Of a stretch of 64,000 nt of DNA, positions 53,901 through 63,855 are shown one piece after another (within the stretch, counting starts at the first letter, position 1; each line of letters starts with the position of its first letter). The notes below the pieces were generated by a model. It made no database searches. It was not told the DNA's origin and worked only from the letters and a program-made list of their open reading frames with translations. The position numbers and the translations under genes were made by a program. The stretch is from Corallium rubrum (lineage: Eukaryota > Cnidaria > Anthozoa > Scleralcyonacea > Coralliidae): positions 38,598,559 through 38,662,558 of the forward strand of contig OZ035998.1 of NCBI GenBank assembly GCA_964035015.1, in the 5' to 3' direction.

Positions 53901-56849
53901 GATATAAGCCTAAGATAGTGTTTTAAGTTAGCTTTAGTTAAGCTGACTTATGGTTAATTTGGACGAGCAAAGGGAAAGCACGAAAACGTGAAGCTGTATA
54001 TTGTTTTAGGACATAATGACAAAACACAAATCCCCTACCGTTGAATGATTTTGAGACCACTGAGTGACCACAAACACTGCAATTCAGATCGAGGTTTTGT
54101 TTACCATACGGCGTTTGGTTTCTTCAGGTCCTCTGGTTTCGCTTCGAGATATATTAAACCGGCTGTTTGTATTCTTTTCTTCGTTGTTCTCTTTTAATTT
54201 AAGTAGCTGAGCAGGCTCCATTTCGTAATAAACGAAAGCAAATATAATACTGAGTTTTTACTGATAGATTTAGTTTTCTGCATCGCTAGTCACCAGTGTC
54301 CAACAATTCTTACCGCGTGACACCGTCCCGAACATATATATATATAAACTATTTCCAAAATTACGTCTCCCTCGCTTTTCTCCACGCGTGTAAAATGGAC
54401 TCCACGCATGTCGAGATTAGCGCCCTCACCGGGCTCTGGGCCTTCGACCCTACGCCCGGCTCCGGGATTAGGTGAAGAGATCATATTGAATTTTTGCTTG
54501 GGTGGATGGTACACACGTAAAAACACACAAGCTGTTACATACCTGCAAGCAAGTTGTTACAAGGCTGTTCAACAAACTGTCACCGTCATGTGTTCGCACT
54601 GGCTGTCCCAGTCTGTTAACATGTCTAACAGGTTGTTGACAACTTGTAACAAGGCTGATGACTCCAACAGACTGATGACAAGTTGTTCCAACAACCTGTT
54701 ACTGCTCTGCTCTCAACAAGTTGTTAACAGATCGATGCTAACAAGGTTGTAGCAGCTTCTTGAATGAACAGCATTGTTACAACTAATTGTTCCCAGCCTT
54801 GCTACAAGCCTGTTGTGAACACATCCTGTTGACAAGCTGTGAGATTTTTACGTGTGCAGTTTACCATTGGGCACAGTGATCAACGAGTGAGCTGTTGTCT
54901 AAGGTCTTGCGATAAGCTTGCCACTCATGAGCAGGACATAAAAATATGCCACTCCGTTCCCGAATGTAGGGAACTATACAGTTCTGCTTATATGCGAGTG
55001 TTTTAGACCACGTTTTCCCTAGAGTAGAAGTTTCCGGATTCGTAAATGTTTCCGGATTCACTTCGTACCAAGTATTCGGATTCGTTAGGTGTTTACACTA
55101 CAACAGTATCTGGATTCATCGGAGTAATCGTTCACATGACTATACGTAATAAAAGTAGCGTGCTGCGTAGGCAGTGTAGAAACAACAATCTAATTATAGC
55201 AAGGTTAGATATACTGCCGAAACAGAGAACGTATAGGAGTCTTCGCTCAAAACGTTAGACTCCTACGTTCTCTGTTTCGGCAGTATATCTCACACTATAC
55301 GTATATTGTTTTGAATTCAAAAGTATTCGGATACAAATCGGGAAACTTTTGCCCTAGTGTAAACGGGGTCTTAGCCTTGGTTCCAACAATATATAATACT
55401 TTTGACCATGTAATAAAAACTATCTACCTTCATATTAAACAATACATTTTGAAAGGGCATTTTTAAATATATATGTTTCACTGTTTTTCTCGTTTCATTA
55501 GTTTGCGGGCAGCGTCATTGGAAAACGTGGAACGAAAATCAATGAAATAAGGTAAATTTTCAATCTACAAATTAGTATATGTACAATTTTGTAAAATTTT
55601 GAAAACACGAGTGAAACTAAACCTTAATTTTACGAGAACTCATGCGATTACGTGTTAATATAGCGGGCAAAATTATTCAAGAGCTACAGTATGTTAAATC
55701 CAGAAAATGTTGGAGTACATGTACTTTATCACCGTCGGTGCTCGGCAACATTCCAATTTTCCTCGCACTATCGCTGTACCTGTTGCTTTCTTTTTGTAAA
55801 CACCGGCAAAAGTTGGTAAATTTTCTACTGTATTCATTTTCACTAATAGTTTACACTCCTTCAATAGTTTAAATTAGTTCAAAGTAAACAAAAAAGCATT
55901 TTCAGACCGAAAAAACCTTGCAGATTTGTTGAAAAGTAGTCAGTCCTCTGAGCTTCACTGTTGCCAAGTAACAAAGCGACCAATCACATGCAAGTACTGC
56001 TGATCAAGGAACCAATCAAGTGCAAGTAATTTTGCCCTGAATTACAAAAAAAATGCCCTCTTCATTAGCCAATCATATTCAAGTAATTTTGCCCTGTATA
56101 TATTATTTCAATTAATACTGAATATCAGCAACATCTTCTTGTGAATATACTCAAGATCTCAAGTGCTGAAATCGCTTTTCTGAACCTTGAAATTATTTCT
56201 GAAACTTGACTGGTAATATACAGTTTGTACAAGTAGCAGACTACTCAACGATTGAATATTTAAATATTGGGATGCATGTAAGTGTGGCTTGGATGTTTAT
56301 ATGTATGGCGTACTCGCAAAGCACAATTCCTATATTTAATGTATTTTTAGCCTAGTATATTTTTGAAAAGTGAAACTACATTTGGGAATCTTTTTTTCGA
56401 AAAATACCTAAATTTTAATTCAACACCCATGCATTCTTGTGTATTTAAACAAAAACTGCATGAAATTAATTTGGAAAAATCCACTTATGTCAAACAGGAA
56501 TAAATCAGGAGCCTCGGTTAAAATAGCTGACGAAGCAGAAGGATCAAAAGAAAGAATTGTAACAGTGAGTGGATCCCCAGAAGCTGTTGGAATGGCGCAG
56601 TATCTGATCAAAACAAGGTACGTCATGTCATCATTGAAATCAACTTTGTAATTAATAACTACTTATTGACAGAGCGTGAGGTCTGCATGTATAGTGAAAT
56701 ATCGGACCAATGTTTTTTAGTATGGCTTGTTATGTCCTATGGCTTGTGATACGTATACATTTGCTCTACCCCTAAAATTTTTTAAAACGAAGTACTCCCT
56801 TTTTTTTAGGATTGAATTTGAAGAGAAGAAAGCCAATGGTGACGCTTAA
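38911..56849 (+). CDS. PCBP: Poly(C)-binding protein (three KH domains)
   Basis: Fifteen coding exons with GT-AG borders and consistent phases: 38911-38991, 41778-41801, 42688-42720, 42875-42918, 43845-43917, 47935-48054, 49349-49369, 49605-49656, 50613-50668, 52574-52648, 52970-53012, 53281-53345, 55502-55551, 56498-56617, 56810-56849. They give 897 nt, 298 residues. KH1 spans about residues 17-85 (IITLRLLMNGKEAGTLIGKG), KH2 about 97-168 (QLVIPSGQCGSLIGTGG) and KH3 about 222-290. The GXXG nucleic-acid loops are GKGG (34-37), GTGG (114-117) and GKRG (236-239). The order, spacing and the KH3 core GTKINEIR and AQYLIKTR identify the PCBP/alpha-CP family, which binds C-rich single-stranded RNA or DNA and acts in mRNA stability, translation and splicing. 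The protein is shorter than human PCBP1 (356). The linker (169-221) is short, with YPARGHIVPYYPQ and RGSEGSTRY. The start is the first ATG after the acceptor at 38907. Paralogue assignment (PCBP1-4) is not possible. Confidence 0.94.
38992..41777 (+). other. PCBP intron after the first coding exon
   Basis: The 2.8-kb intron has no supported exon. 39000-40900 is AT-rich unique-looking DNA, apart from a loose hairpin at 40095-40160 (CAGATTTTGAGGATG and CATCCTCAAAATCTG). The right third is the HV-type minisatellite listed next. Confidence 0.6.
40937..41526. repeat. 590-bp degenerate minisatellite, core GGCACACGTCTTTCC
   Basis: Variants of TTGGCACACGTCTTTCCCTA repeat about 40 times with unit lengths of 11-12 bases (CACACGTCTTGG) and higher-order copies: 41000-41095 and 41110-41205 are nearly identical. 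Because unit lengths vary, several long open frames (such as HVLAHVF repeats) exist on both strands. They are not supported as genes. Confidence 0.92.
41868..42470. repeat. Large repeat I, copy 2 (inverted, with CTCA expansion)
   Basis: It starts with a hairpin (41868-42018, AATCATATGATAGCGAGTAC to AATCATATGATTACTC). It continues through CACGTACGCTTCGTACTCAC, the CTCA array, GAAACATTTTCACTCTGGGT, CCATTTTGAATTTTATTG and CTCAACCAATCAGATTGTAG. It is the reverse complement, in order, of the 31.2-32.0 kb copy. It begins about 66 bp after the 24-nt PCBP exon at 41778. Confidence 0.8.
42070..42188. repeat. (CTCA)n microsatellite inside repeat I copy 2
   Basis: About 29 CTCA units. The homologous position in repeat I copy 1 (about 31800-31810) has only GTGAGTGAGT, some two and a half units. 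Confidence 0.95.
43106..43265. repeat. Short TIR element with AAGTTCG-rich arms
   Basis: TTGACGGGATGTTTAGAAAG on the left is matched by the imperfect complement CTTCCAAACCTTTCTGTCAA on the right; inner arms share AGTTCGTTTTGAAC-like sequence. It lies in a PCBP intron. Confidence 0.55.
44045..44105. mobile_element. Fragment of a CGAAACGTTAGACTCC-type retroelement end
   Basis: CTTCGCTCGAAACGTTAGAC followed by TCCTACGTTCCCTGTTTCGG matches, with few changes, the palindromic copy at 55208-55291. Cys-rich coding parts are absent. The GAAACGTTAG motif style recalls Penelope-like terminal repeats (inference). Confidence 0.4.
44543..45234 (-). mobile_element. Penelope-like element remnant (RT C-terminus and GIY-YIG domain)
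   Basis: On the minus strand, 45165-45100 reads SLPYIGPASHKIERILNRAG, as near the C-terminal side of Penelope-like reverse transcriptases. 45030-44700 reads YRIPCECGLVYIEETGRNLS, then, after frame disruptions, TRLKEHKTCCIEAQQDESAV, the GIY-YIG endonuclease signature. Stops and a frameshift break it. The flanks ACGTAAAATATTTCTTTGCT (44543) and its inverted form (45215-45234) agree with the terminal repeats seen in this class. The PLE-typical ACTCAGGCCTTCATCAGAG follows at 44580. It lies in the long PCBP intron on the opposite strand. Confidence 0.85.
47339..47690. repeat. 132-bp tandem repeat, about 2.7 copies
   Basis: GAATATTTGACATGCCAACT recurs at about 47348, 47480 and 47612, exactly 132 bp apart. 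Copies 2 and 3 are nearly identical; copy 1 differs at several sites (TATATAG for GAATAAT). It lies in the PCBP intron upstream of the first KH2 exon. Confidence 0.93.
48655..49172. repeat. TIR element with AGGTGAATA hairpins in a PCBP intron
   Basis: GTTTTAGCATATACCTC (48763) is inverted relative to GAGGTATATGCTAAAAG (49150). 48660-48765 is itself a hairpin of ACAATTATTCACCGAAGTGG and complement. Motif AGGTGAATA or its complement occurs at least seven times. Confidence 0.6.
49840..50350. repeat. Repeat R, copy 1 (ATCAGATTTAAAAC family)
   Basis: TTATCAGATTTAAAACACGA at 49847 is inverted relative to AGTACGTGTTTTATCAGATC at 50216. The following GCCACCATGTTAGTTGTCTA to ATAGTTCAGTCAGTAA (50252-50349) is nearly identical to 60652-60748. 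It lies in a PCBP intron between KH2 exons. Confidence 0.65.
51070..52362. repeat. Repeat S, copy in a PCBP intron, split by other DNA
   Basis: CTTATTTCTTTGCTGAGAGA at 51098, then GGTTCTGCTGTATTCGTGTT, a short TTTTG tract (51256-51285), ATTTGGACTGGGTTCGAGAT and CAACTGACATGCATGCGCAA are all found at 62060-62180, partly in inverse orientation. At 52305-52345, CAGCGAAGAAATAGCCGGAA then AAGGCTCTGCTCGCAGAG forms an opposite end. Two 40-bp tandem units (GAAGTAACCCGTTTAAAACC) lie at 51178-51255. Confidence 0.55.
54512..54856. mobile_element. TIR element ending CACACGTAAAAA with ACAAGTTGTT-rich interior
   Basis: The ends are CACACGTAAAAA and TTTTTACGTGTG. The interior is built of loosely repeated AACAAGTTGTTAACAG and CAAGGTTGTAGC-type words on both strands, so it can fold in several ways. 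It lies in the PCBP intron before the KH3 exon. No target duplication found. Confidence 0.7.
55020..55376. repeat. CCGGATTCG-type TIR element with an inner palindrome
   Basis: CCACGTTTTCCCTAGAG on the left and CCCTAGTGTAAACGGGGTCT on the right form degenerate inverted ends; TCCGGATTCG motifs follow each. The interior palindrome 55208-55291 (ATATACTGCCGAAACAGAGA and complement) carries the GAAACGTTAGACTCC box of 44045-44105. Confidence 0.5.
55580..56108. repeat. Composite element Q, copy 2 (opposite orientation)
   Basis: TTTTGAAAACACGAGTGAAA, TTACGAGAACTCATGCGATT, TTAATATAGCGGGCAAAATT, GTTGCCAAGTAACAAAGCGA, GCAAGTACTGCTGATCAAGG and ATGCCCTCTTCATTAGCCAA match 30020-30560 in reverse order and strand. 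It starts about 30 bp after a KH3 exon of PCBP. Confidence 0.75.
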
Positions 56850-57703
56850 TATGCATGGATGACGCAAGCCACCTAAAAGAACATTACATAATATTTATTG
56901 CTCTTAGGTTGATTTCCAATGCAGGTCATCGCTAAAAGTCATCACTCAAAAGGACCCTTCTAGTCTTTTCGCGGGTTTTTCAAAATATGTCATCAAATAC
57001 GTTTTCCCAAAAAGCCAGGCGGTAAACCAGATTTCTGACTAAAGTTAGGGTTTTTGTTGTAGTTAGGTTGTCCAGAAGATTGCTAGAATCTCGAGACTCG
57101 CTGAAACCTGATGACAAATTTCGAAAAAAAAAGAAAGACTGAGTGTTCTTTTAAGTCATCTCTTTTAGCGATGACGATTCTATTTATAAGCGCTGCGATA
57201 CGAGCCAATATCATACCCATAGCGAAGGCTCTGTGTTACAAGATTGTGTACAAGCGTGGACGAACACAGTGTGCCTGTCCTTCAGTTCACTTCATAATTT
57301 TCCCGTTCTTTTACCTAGAGGTGGTGCATACCAGTAAGCTTTTTTTTCGTATTTGCACGTACGGAGAAAAATAACGCGTGGAAATCAGTCCTTTATTTAA
57401 TATGGGATTTTAATAATAATCACTGTAGAATTGTAGCGAATGTCTTTCCAAATACCTATACTATTATTAGTGGGTGATTAGTCGTAATTTTAGATTGTAC
57501 GACAGATATACAGGTATTTCTGTTGGGTACATTTTTATTGCGATACTTTGAATGTATTTTTATCTTGGTTTAACCATAGTCAATATAATAGAAGTATATA
57601 CATGGTCTGGAAGTTCGACAAAAGTCATTGTTCTATGTTTTTGTTTAGTTCGTGCACTTTCACGGTTACTGAATGCATTGTATATTTTCTGTATACTGTG
57701 AAG

Positions 57704-57927
57704 CACAGAATAAAGACTATACAGAAGGGCCACTTAGCGGTACAACGTGTCCTCGTATTTTTATGCAAAAATATGCAGTTTACTGGCTAGGACAGCCAGT
57801 TCAGCGTGCTTATTGGCCAGAACATGCAGTTTACTGGCTGAGCAACATGCGTAATGCGACATGCGCGGAGACAAAAACTTCAAAGGTTCCGACCCGAGTG
57901 GCCCTTCTGTATAGTCTTTATTCTGTG
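57704..57927. mobile_element. TIR element N, 224 bp with 8-bp target duplication
   Basis: Ends CACAGAATAAAGACTATACA and TGTATAGTCTTTATTCTGTG are perfect complements. CTGTGAAG flanks it on both sides (57696-57703 and 57928-57935). It sits inside element A copy 3. The first eight bases equal those of family C, but family C shows 7-bp duplications. Confidence 0.88.
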
Positions 57928-58120
57928 CTGTGAAGCAGTCATCCAATAGCAACATTTGGGTTTAACCTGTACTGTCCTAGATTTTTTCAAGTAAAAACGT
58001 CTTAGAAAGTTAGCAATTTCCTGGATAAAAAGAAAGCAAACCCTTCTCCAAAGCTTATAATTTGTGCATTTCTGGTCGCTCAGAAAAGTGCGCGACTGAA
58101 CAGTAAAGAAAATGTGGGAA

Positions 58121-58324
58121 GTTTACATTTCACCGTACCCGAGTCATTACTGTGTCAAGTTAGCGTATAAAGCTAGGCAATAAACACGTTAGTGGGTCGG
58201 TAAGCGTATAAAATAAGCGGTAAACACAGTTACTGATTAGGGTTAGGTTTTTGTTTGGGTTAGGTCATCAAATTAATCTCGCTTGGTGGCATAGCAATCG
58301 CTGAATTACTCGGGTACGGTAAAC
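58121..58324. repeat. TIR element ending GTTTACATTTCACCGTACCC
   Basis: Right end GGGTACGGTAAAC pairs with the left GTTTAC..CCGTACCC; CCGAGTCATTAC/AATTACTCGG extends the arms. It contains one TTAGGGTTAGG-like stretch. It lies within the DNA that splits element A copy 3. Confidence 0.6.
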
Positions 58325-58977
58325 TGTAAAATTTCCGAAAATGTGTATAGAACAAACCTAAAACAAAGGATTTGTGCACCTTCAGGTCCCCTCAACATGA
58401 ATCCTGGTTGGTTTGTTAACCCCTATTGGAATTTTCCGGCCTTCCAGACCATGTATACTTCTATTGACCATGGTTTAATTTATCTGGCTCTTTGCATGTA
58501 TAGCCAGCCCTCGGTAATGATTCTGGTGTAGACTTCTTGATTTTATGAAATATCTAGTTTAGTAATTTAGTATAGGTGTGTGAGCACGGTAAACACTTTG
58601 TATTTGAAGCTGTCATGAATAATATTTTCCTTGTTGTTTTTACAATTCAACATATATAATTAACTCTTGTGTCTAGCTTGAATTATGAAATGAAGTATTG
58701 GAGTATAAAACTTTTGACGTTTATGACAATAAATTTAATTTGAATAGATTTATCATTCAGGACGTTACCACATTTATATAATTTAGGTCTCCGTTTTTCT
58801 TTCCTTTATGAGGTACTGTTTTGGGGTGTAAAGACTGCAGATTAGTGCTGCACGCATGCTACCGTTTTTCTCTTCACATGGATTCCCGCCATTTTACGTT
58901 TCTATTTAACACTATAATAGACACTATAGAAGGTAAAGTGGGTCTGGGACTGGACTATATAAAAGGTTTCACGATAT

Positions 58978-59253
58978 CACAGAATAGAAAGACAACCAGA
59001 AGTCCGACTCGCGTCGGAACCTTTGAAGTTTATGTCCTGGCGCATGTCGCCTCGCGCATCTTGATTCCTCGCCATCCTACGCCATCTGGCAAGTTCCCCC
59101 GGCAGTTTGGACCTTCAAAAGAAGGTTAAAACTGCCGGGGGAACTTGCCAGGATTGCGGGCGTCGGATGGCGTAAAATATCGCGCATGCGCATTGAAGAA
59201 ATGCGGACAAGTTTTCACTCGAGTCGGACTTCCGGTTGTCTTACTATTCTGTG
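58978..59253. mobile_element. TIR element C, copy 2
   Basis: A 276-bp copy with CACAGAATAGAAAGACAACC and the end CTATTCTGTG. It is flanked by a perfect 7-bp repeat ACGATAT (58971-58977 and 59254-59260). Compared with copy 1 it has a deletion around the GCGTAGGAT repeats right of the centre. Confidence 0.9.
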
Positions 59254-59820
59254 ACGATATATAGCGGCCAGTCGGCCACCATTTTCTCAGGTAGGGCAAA
59301 CACAGTGAATTTTAAATGTATGTGACTTTACATCCCATGGGTATAACCAAAATGGCGGCCGCAGTTGACGGTACATTTAACCATAATGCTTTGCGACCTA
59401 TCATGCTAAAATTGATTAAGAAAGCAAGAACTTCATTCGTACCAAAGTTTACCCTTTTAAAACCCTCCTTTTAAAACCCTATCTTCCGATTTATTCTGCC
59501 AGAAACAATATTTAATGTATATACGCAAAGCTGGACTGTGGTTAAATGACAAATGTACCATCTTTTCCGTACAGTGAATTAGCGTTTGTATGGGGGGAGG
59601 GGGGGGGATATAAACTCAAAAAAATCTCGTACACCTTTAAGAATCCTAAAATCCAAAAAAATCTCAGACAAATCGCAAAAAAATCCCACGGGATTTTGCA
59701 AAACCAAAAAATCTCGTCGCTTTTTTGGGAGTGATTGGTCATTCACTCGAAGAACCTTGGGCTTATTTTCAAGCAAGGAACTTTTATATATGATTATTTA
59801 TAACGGGAAAGGTCGGTGCA

Positions 59821-59892
59821 GGCTCAGTGGCCAAGTGGTAAGGCGTCGGTCTCGTAAACCGAAGAACGCGGGTTCGAACCCCGTCTGGGCCT
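59821..59892 (+). tRNA. tRNA-Thr (anticodon CGU)
   Basis: 72 nt fold as a cloverleaf. The acceptor stem is GGCTCAG with CTGGGCC (one G-U), the D arm GCC/GGC around AAGTGGTAA, and the anticodon arm TCGGT-CTCGTAA-ACCGA. The loop places CGT at positions 34-36, reading ACG (Thr). The T arm is GCGGG-TTCGAAC-CCCGT. The B box GGTTCGAAC and A box are intact. Downstream, T-rich TTTTCTTTTTATCTTTTT (59896-59915) can terminate RNA polymerase III. No intron. Confidence 0.93.
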
Positions 59893-60651
59893 TTGGTTTT
59901 CTTTTTATCTTTTTATCTTGCTCCGATTGCCGGTATAATTTTCTTTCAATGTTTACGTATGTCTTTAGGGTAAAAATTGTAAAATATACACTTTTCATTC
60001 CAATTAATGTAATCTTTTATGGCATTTTTATAAACTTTATGAAGAATAGTTTGCTCGTTCCCAGGACTTTTGCAAACACGGTCGCCTGCCTACAGCGTTG
60101 CCTGCGGTTCAGGTTCAAAATCAGGAAACCAAAACATATATATTCAATGGTGGAAATATAAGTTATTAAAACATGTGAAAACAAAGCATTTTTTACTTTT
60201 TGCATCCAAAGCGAATGTATAAATTACAACGCTCCATATCAAAGATCCCTACGTATCCGTTTAATATAAAAAGTTTAAAAATTGACAGCTGTCGGTGAAA
60301 GTAGCCGTGCACAGCATACTTAAAGCCCGCATAATTAATAATTTCCATGTAAATCATATGTTTTTGACATGCATAAAGGATTTCAAGTAAAGTATATTTA
60401 TCCATATATACGGTATGGCTGGTAGGGCATACCACCCTTCACACCCGGATTTGAAAAGTGCACTTCTCCAGTCCTTTGTTGATCTTTGTTGGTAGACATA
60501 GGCTGGCGCATGGAGTGACGGAGGTATAACAATAAAGACTTATTAACCGAGTGCGACTTGAAATATATTATGCTTAGTTAAACTTTGAAAGTCACGTCTA
60601 AGCCATTTTGAGTTAAAATTGCGCTTTATGTTGCCCTTTTTGTTTTGGCCA

Positions 60652-60748
60652 CCATGTTGGTTGTCTACAATGGTCACCCAACATGGCGTCCCCATGTTAA
60701 TCAAGCGAATATTTGACATTTTAGTTTCTTTATAGTTCAGTCAGTAAT
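60652..60748. repeat. Repeat R, partial copy 2
   Basis: 97 bp nearly identical to 50252-50349, in direct orientation. 60565-60605 (TTAGTTAAACTTTGAAAGTC) is the inverse of 49912-49935. It adjoins the next element. Confidence 0.7.
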
Positions 60749-60908
60749 AAAGACTTATTAACCGAGTGCGAGGTCTGTACGGGAAAGTATTTGCCTGAGG
60801 TTTTCGGTACAGACCGAGCGACGAAGGAGCGAGGTTCGTGCAATAAGATCGAGGGCAAATACTTTCCAGTACAGACCGAGCAAACGAGGTTAATAAGGAA
60901 TTTATTAT
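60746..60908. repeat. TIR element with TTATTAACCGAGTGCGAGG end
   Basis: AATAAAGACTTATTAACCGA on the left and GGTTAATAAGGAATTTATTA on the right. The inner arms share AGTATTTGCC/GGCAAATACT and the word CAGACCGAGC. The same left end, solo, is at 60531-60556. It resembles the P-family element at 4822. Confidence 0.65.
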
Positions 60909-61566
60909 ATGGCTATTGGTTCATTTTATTTTTAAGCTTCGAGCGTTGTTTTCGTCTTCGGAGCTGCTGTTTACCTTACCTGTTGACTTTTTCGTGTCGC
61001 TTCTTGGCCATCTTATTTACACCAGTTCAGCTTTTATTTGTCGTGTTTTTAGATAAACAGCTTTAAAGGAAACCAGCAGTGATGTTCCAACACATTTTAT
61101 TGTTCAGAATATTTGAATAAAGATACCTATTTCTCTTTTATTTGTATTCAAATCAACTCAGAAATGTTCCCGCCAAAACTTACAGGGCCGAGAAAAAAGC
61201 GTATTGACCGGTCGGTCAATATCGTAAAATCCCGACCTCTCAGGAACCAATCAGCGTGCGTCGTTTTGCGTACGGACCGGAAATCAAACCCAGCCATACA
61301 ATAATAACTTTTTATTAACCAAGAATGCCGCTGTCACTACGAGAAAATATTAAACCAGGGCGGTCTGATATATTTTCCGTAATGACAAAGCAGTCACAAA
61401 ACAAAGATGGCGGATGACCGGATCAGTAGTAGTACGGATTGTTATTCACCTTTAAAAAGAGGTTTATTATATAGTTAATTAATTTAAACAACATAACGTA
61501 CATACAGCGTGCATGACTGCCGTGACAGACTCGTCGTTTTCAATGTTGTTCTTCTTCGTTTGTACT

Positions 61567-61691
61567 TAGCCTCCTGCGCAGGCATCTCTATTAATTTTAT
61601 AGGAGAAGTCAGAAGAGAATTTGGGTTACTGTGGCATAAGCTCAGCCGCTCGGGCTTATAAAATTAATAGAGATACCTGCGGAGGAGGCTA
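61567..61691. repeat. 125-bp TIR element
   Basis: TAGCCTCCTGCGCAGGCATC on the left is matched by ACCTGCGGAGGAGGCTA on the right; TCTATTAATTTTATA is perfectly inverted inside. Confidence 0.78.
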
Positions 61692-62029
61692 GTTTGTACG
61701 TACTTGCTTTCGGGATCGCGTATTAAGAACTCATGACTTTCAGATGCATGGCTCATCGTCTGAATTCTACATGATTTAGTACTTATGTTACTGTTTTCAT
61801 TAAATTGATTTTCAAAGATTTCCTTAACAAAATGTCTCATGACAAATCAGTAATCCCAGAGAGTAATCGGGACCAACCATTACGGGAAATAAATCGACCG
61901 GCTGCACCGGATGAACCTGACGCGTCTCAGTAACTTTTGCCATATAATAACATCACAGCGCCCTTCTTGTCTTAGCTTATACTTAATACTGTCGTTCCCA
62001 CAGCCAGATTAATATAAGGTGCGTGGGGA

Positions 62030-62312
62030 AGGGGTCACCGTAGCCTGCGAGCAGAGCTTTCTTTGCCTTATTTCTTCGCTGAGAAAGAGGAAAAAAAGAA
62101 GGCTCTGCTGTATTCGTGTTTGGTTTCCATTGCGCATGCATGTCAGTTGCTTGGTTACAATCTCGAACCCAGTCCAAATCAGGGCAGAAACCAAACCAAA
62201 CCAAACCAAACCAAACCAAACCAAACCAAACCAAACCAAACCAAACCAAACCAAACCAAACCAAAACAAAACAAAACAAAACAAAACAAAACAAAACAAA
62301 ACAAAACAAAAC

Positions 62313-62343
<31 letters not shown>

Positions 62344-62480
62344 CAAAACAAAACAAAACAAAACAAAACAAAACAAAACAAAACAAAACAAAACAAAACA
62401 AAACAAAACAAAACAAAACAAAACAAAACAAAACAAGAACCAGTTAACGAAGAAATAAGGAAAAGAAGGTTCTGGGGGTA
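62030..62480. repeat. Repeat S, copy with expanded (AAACC)n(AAAAC)n
   Basis: It begins GTAGCCTGCGAGCAGAGC and continues with CTTATTTCTTCGCTGAGAAA, TTGCGCATGCATGTCAGTTG and CGAACCCAGTCCAAATCAGG. It then passes into AAACC units (62190-62260) and AAAAC units (62261-62436), ending AACGAAGAAATAAGGAAAAG. The 51-kb copy has a tract of about five units. Open frames across the array are period artefacts. Confidence 0.88.
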
Positions 62481-62943
62481 GGGACACCAGTGCTCGATTG
62501 TTCAATGTGGAGTATTAAAAACAGTAATCCAAAATAAAAATAAAACTTTGTTTTATTTCTATACATTCCATAGATTAAAATTAAGACAATATATTTCATT
62601 CTTATTATTCTATATAGAAAGCTAAATCTTATATTAATATTTCTATAATATTTAAAATCATTTTGGTTCGGGTGGACATTTCGGGTGAACAATGTCACCA
62701 ACAGAAAGTGACTCTTTTTCTTCTGAAGGAATATGCAGTAAATGAACACCAAAAGGTATCTGACAAAAATAGAAATACATGTACGTTAAAAAACTTACAT
62801 GCAACAAAGCAAATTCAAACTACTATGATGTCACCGTGCATGCACTTTTTAATGACAATATGCAAGCTAGAGGGCGACATTATTGCGTTTTGGCAATAAG
62901 TCTGTGGTGAAAAATCAAAACACTCTAGATAAAGAGCACGTCG

Positions 62944-63295
62944 GCTTAGCGGATAAAAATGTTGAAAGATCGGGAGAGAACCATAGAAATTCGAGCATTG
63001 CCAACACGACGATGCACTTTGAATCTTTCACCTCTGGCACCCGGGTTCGATACCTGTTAGGTGCAGTTATCTTGCAGTTGTCTATACCGCATGTAAGAAG
63101 ACTTCTTCCAGTTTGACTCTACTAAACACAGGAGGTTTCCTCCGGGTACTCCGGTTTCCTCTATCAGTAATGGACCGACTAATTGCAACTAATGAGGTAT
63201 ATTGCCCTCACTGGACGCACCTCGCTCTAAGGAGAACAGTTGGGATATGACTGCTTGGGTTATCCGGATCCAGTATAAATAAAGTTAGTATGCTG
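62944..63295 (+). mobile_element. Possible tRNA-derived SINE
   Basis: CCGGGTTCGATACC (63041-63054) is a good RNA polymerase III B box. 75-90 bp later comes GTTTCCTCCGGGTACTCCGG then TTTCCTC (63135-63161). I recall this motif from SINE-like repeats of several animals, but that is memory, not a search. The A box is only loosely seen (GGCTTAGCGGATAAA, 62942). The 3' part ends near TATAAATAAAGTTAGTA. A second, weaker B-box-like sequence is on the minus strand at 782-806. Confidence 0.45.
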
Positions 63296-63349
63296 CATAC
63301 GGGGCAGTGCATTTTTGAATAGATCAAAGTGAAGATGTGGTAAACTGCT

Positions 63350-63412
63350 GAGATTAATGACAAAACACTGACGTTTCAAGCGGAGCTCTTCATTAGAGTA
63401 AAATGTCAGTTA
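63350..63412. mobile_element. Short retroelement-end fragment
   Basis: ACACTGACGTTTCAAGCGGA then GCTCTTCATTAGAG resembles the GTTTC...CTTCATCAGAG box seen at the end of Penelope-like elements such as the one at 44580. Only this piece is present. Confidence 0.35.
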
Positions 63413-63855
63413 ATTTTAGCTTTTAGTTGAGAGTTTTATGTGCATAAGGCATGGATCGATCGCGTCCGTTGCGATTTTAGTAAACCGACGTCTCGCGATA
63501 AACGGCAGTAAGATGTTTACCTTGCTTCCTCTGATTCTAGCCAGTGTTCTCAATGGTTCTTTGGATAGTTCACCAGTACTCTGATCAACGCAAATCATTT
63601 GACAGCGGTGACACGCATCACAAGTCTACATAATCCAAAATACCACCTCGTTATCAAAAGTCTTAATAGTTTTCTAAAAAGCATGGAAGGAGCGTTCATT
63701 AAAAAATTTAAGTCAGTCTGGTGATTATAGTCTTCGAACAATAAACTCTAAAATTTTCGTATATAGCCATACTACGCGGGCTCACAAACAACGGCTGGAA
63801 TCGAGCCTATGAGAAATTAAGCGCTCAGTTAATATAGCACGTTGATGTGTATAAC

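Larger units (their letters stand above)
57575..58472. mobile_element. TIR element A, copy 3, with two nested insertions
   Basis: It begins CATAGTCAATATAATAGAAG and ends TTCTATTGACCATG, flanked by GTTTAAC (57568-57574) and GTTTAAT (58473-58479). The family A interior (TCATCCAATAGCAACATTTG, ACCTAAAACAAAGGATTTGT) is split by element N at 57704-57927 and by a further TIR element at 58121-58324. Without these it is near the usual 300 to 450 bp. It lies downstream of PCBP, possibly in the 3' UTR if the AATAAA at 58728 is the poly(A) signal. Confidence 0.82.

Noticed and set aside
59586-60161. 191-codon plus frame over the tRNA gene
   Set aside because: It reads through the tRNA-Thr gene and A-rich simple sequence; no recognisable domain.
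62009-62458. NQTKP or FCFVL repeat proteins
   Set aside because: Pentamer AAACC/AAAAC array inside repeat S.
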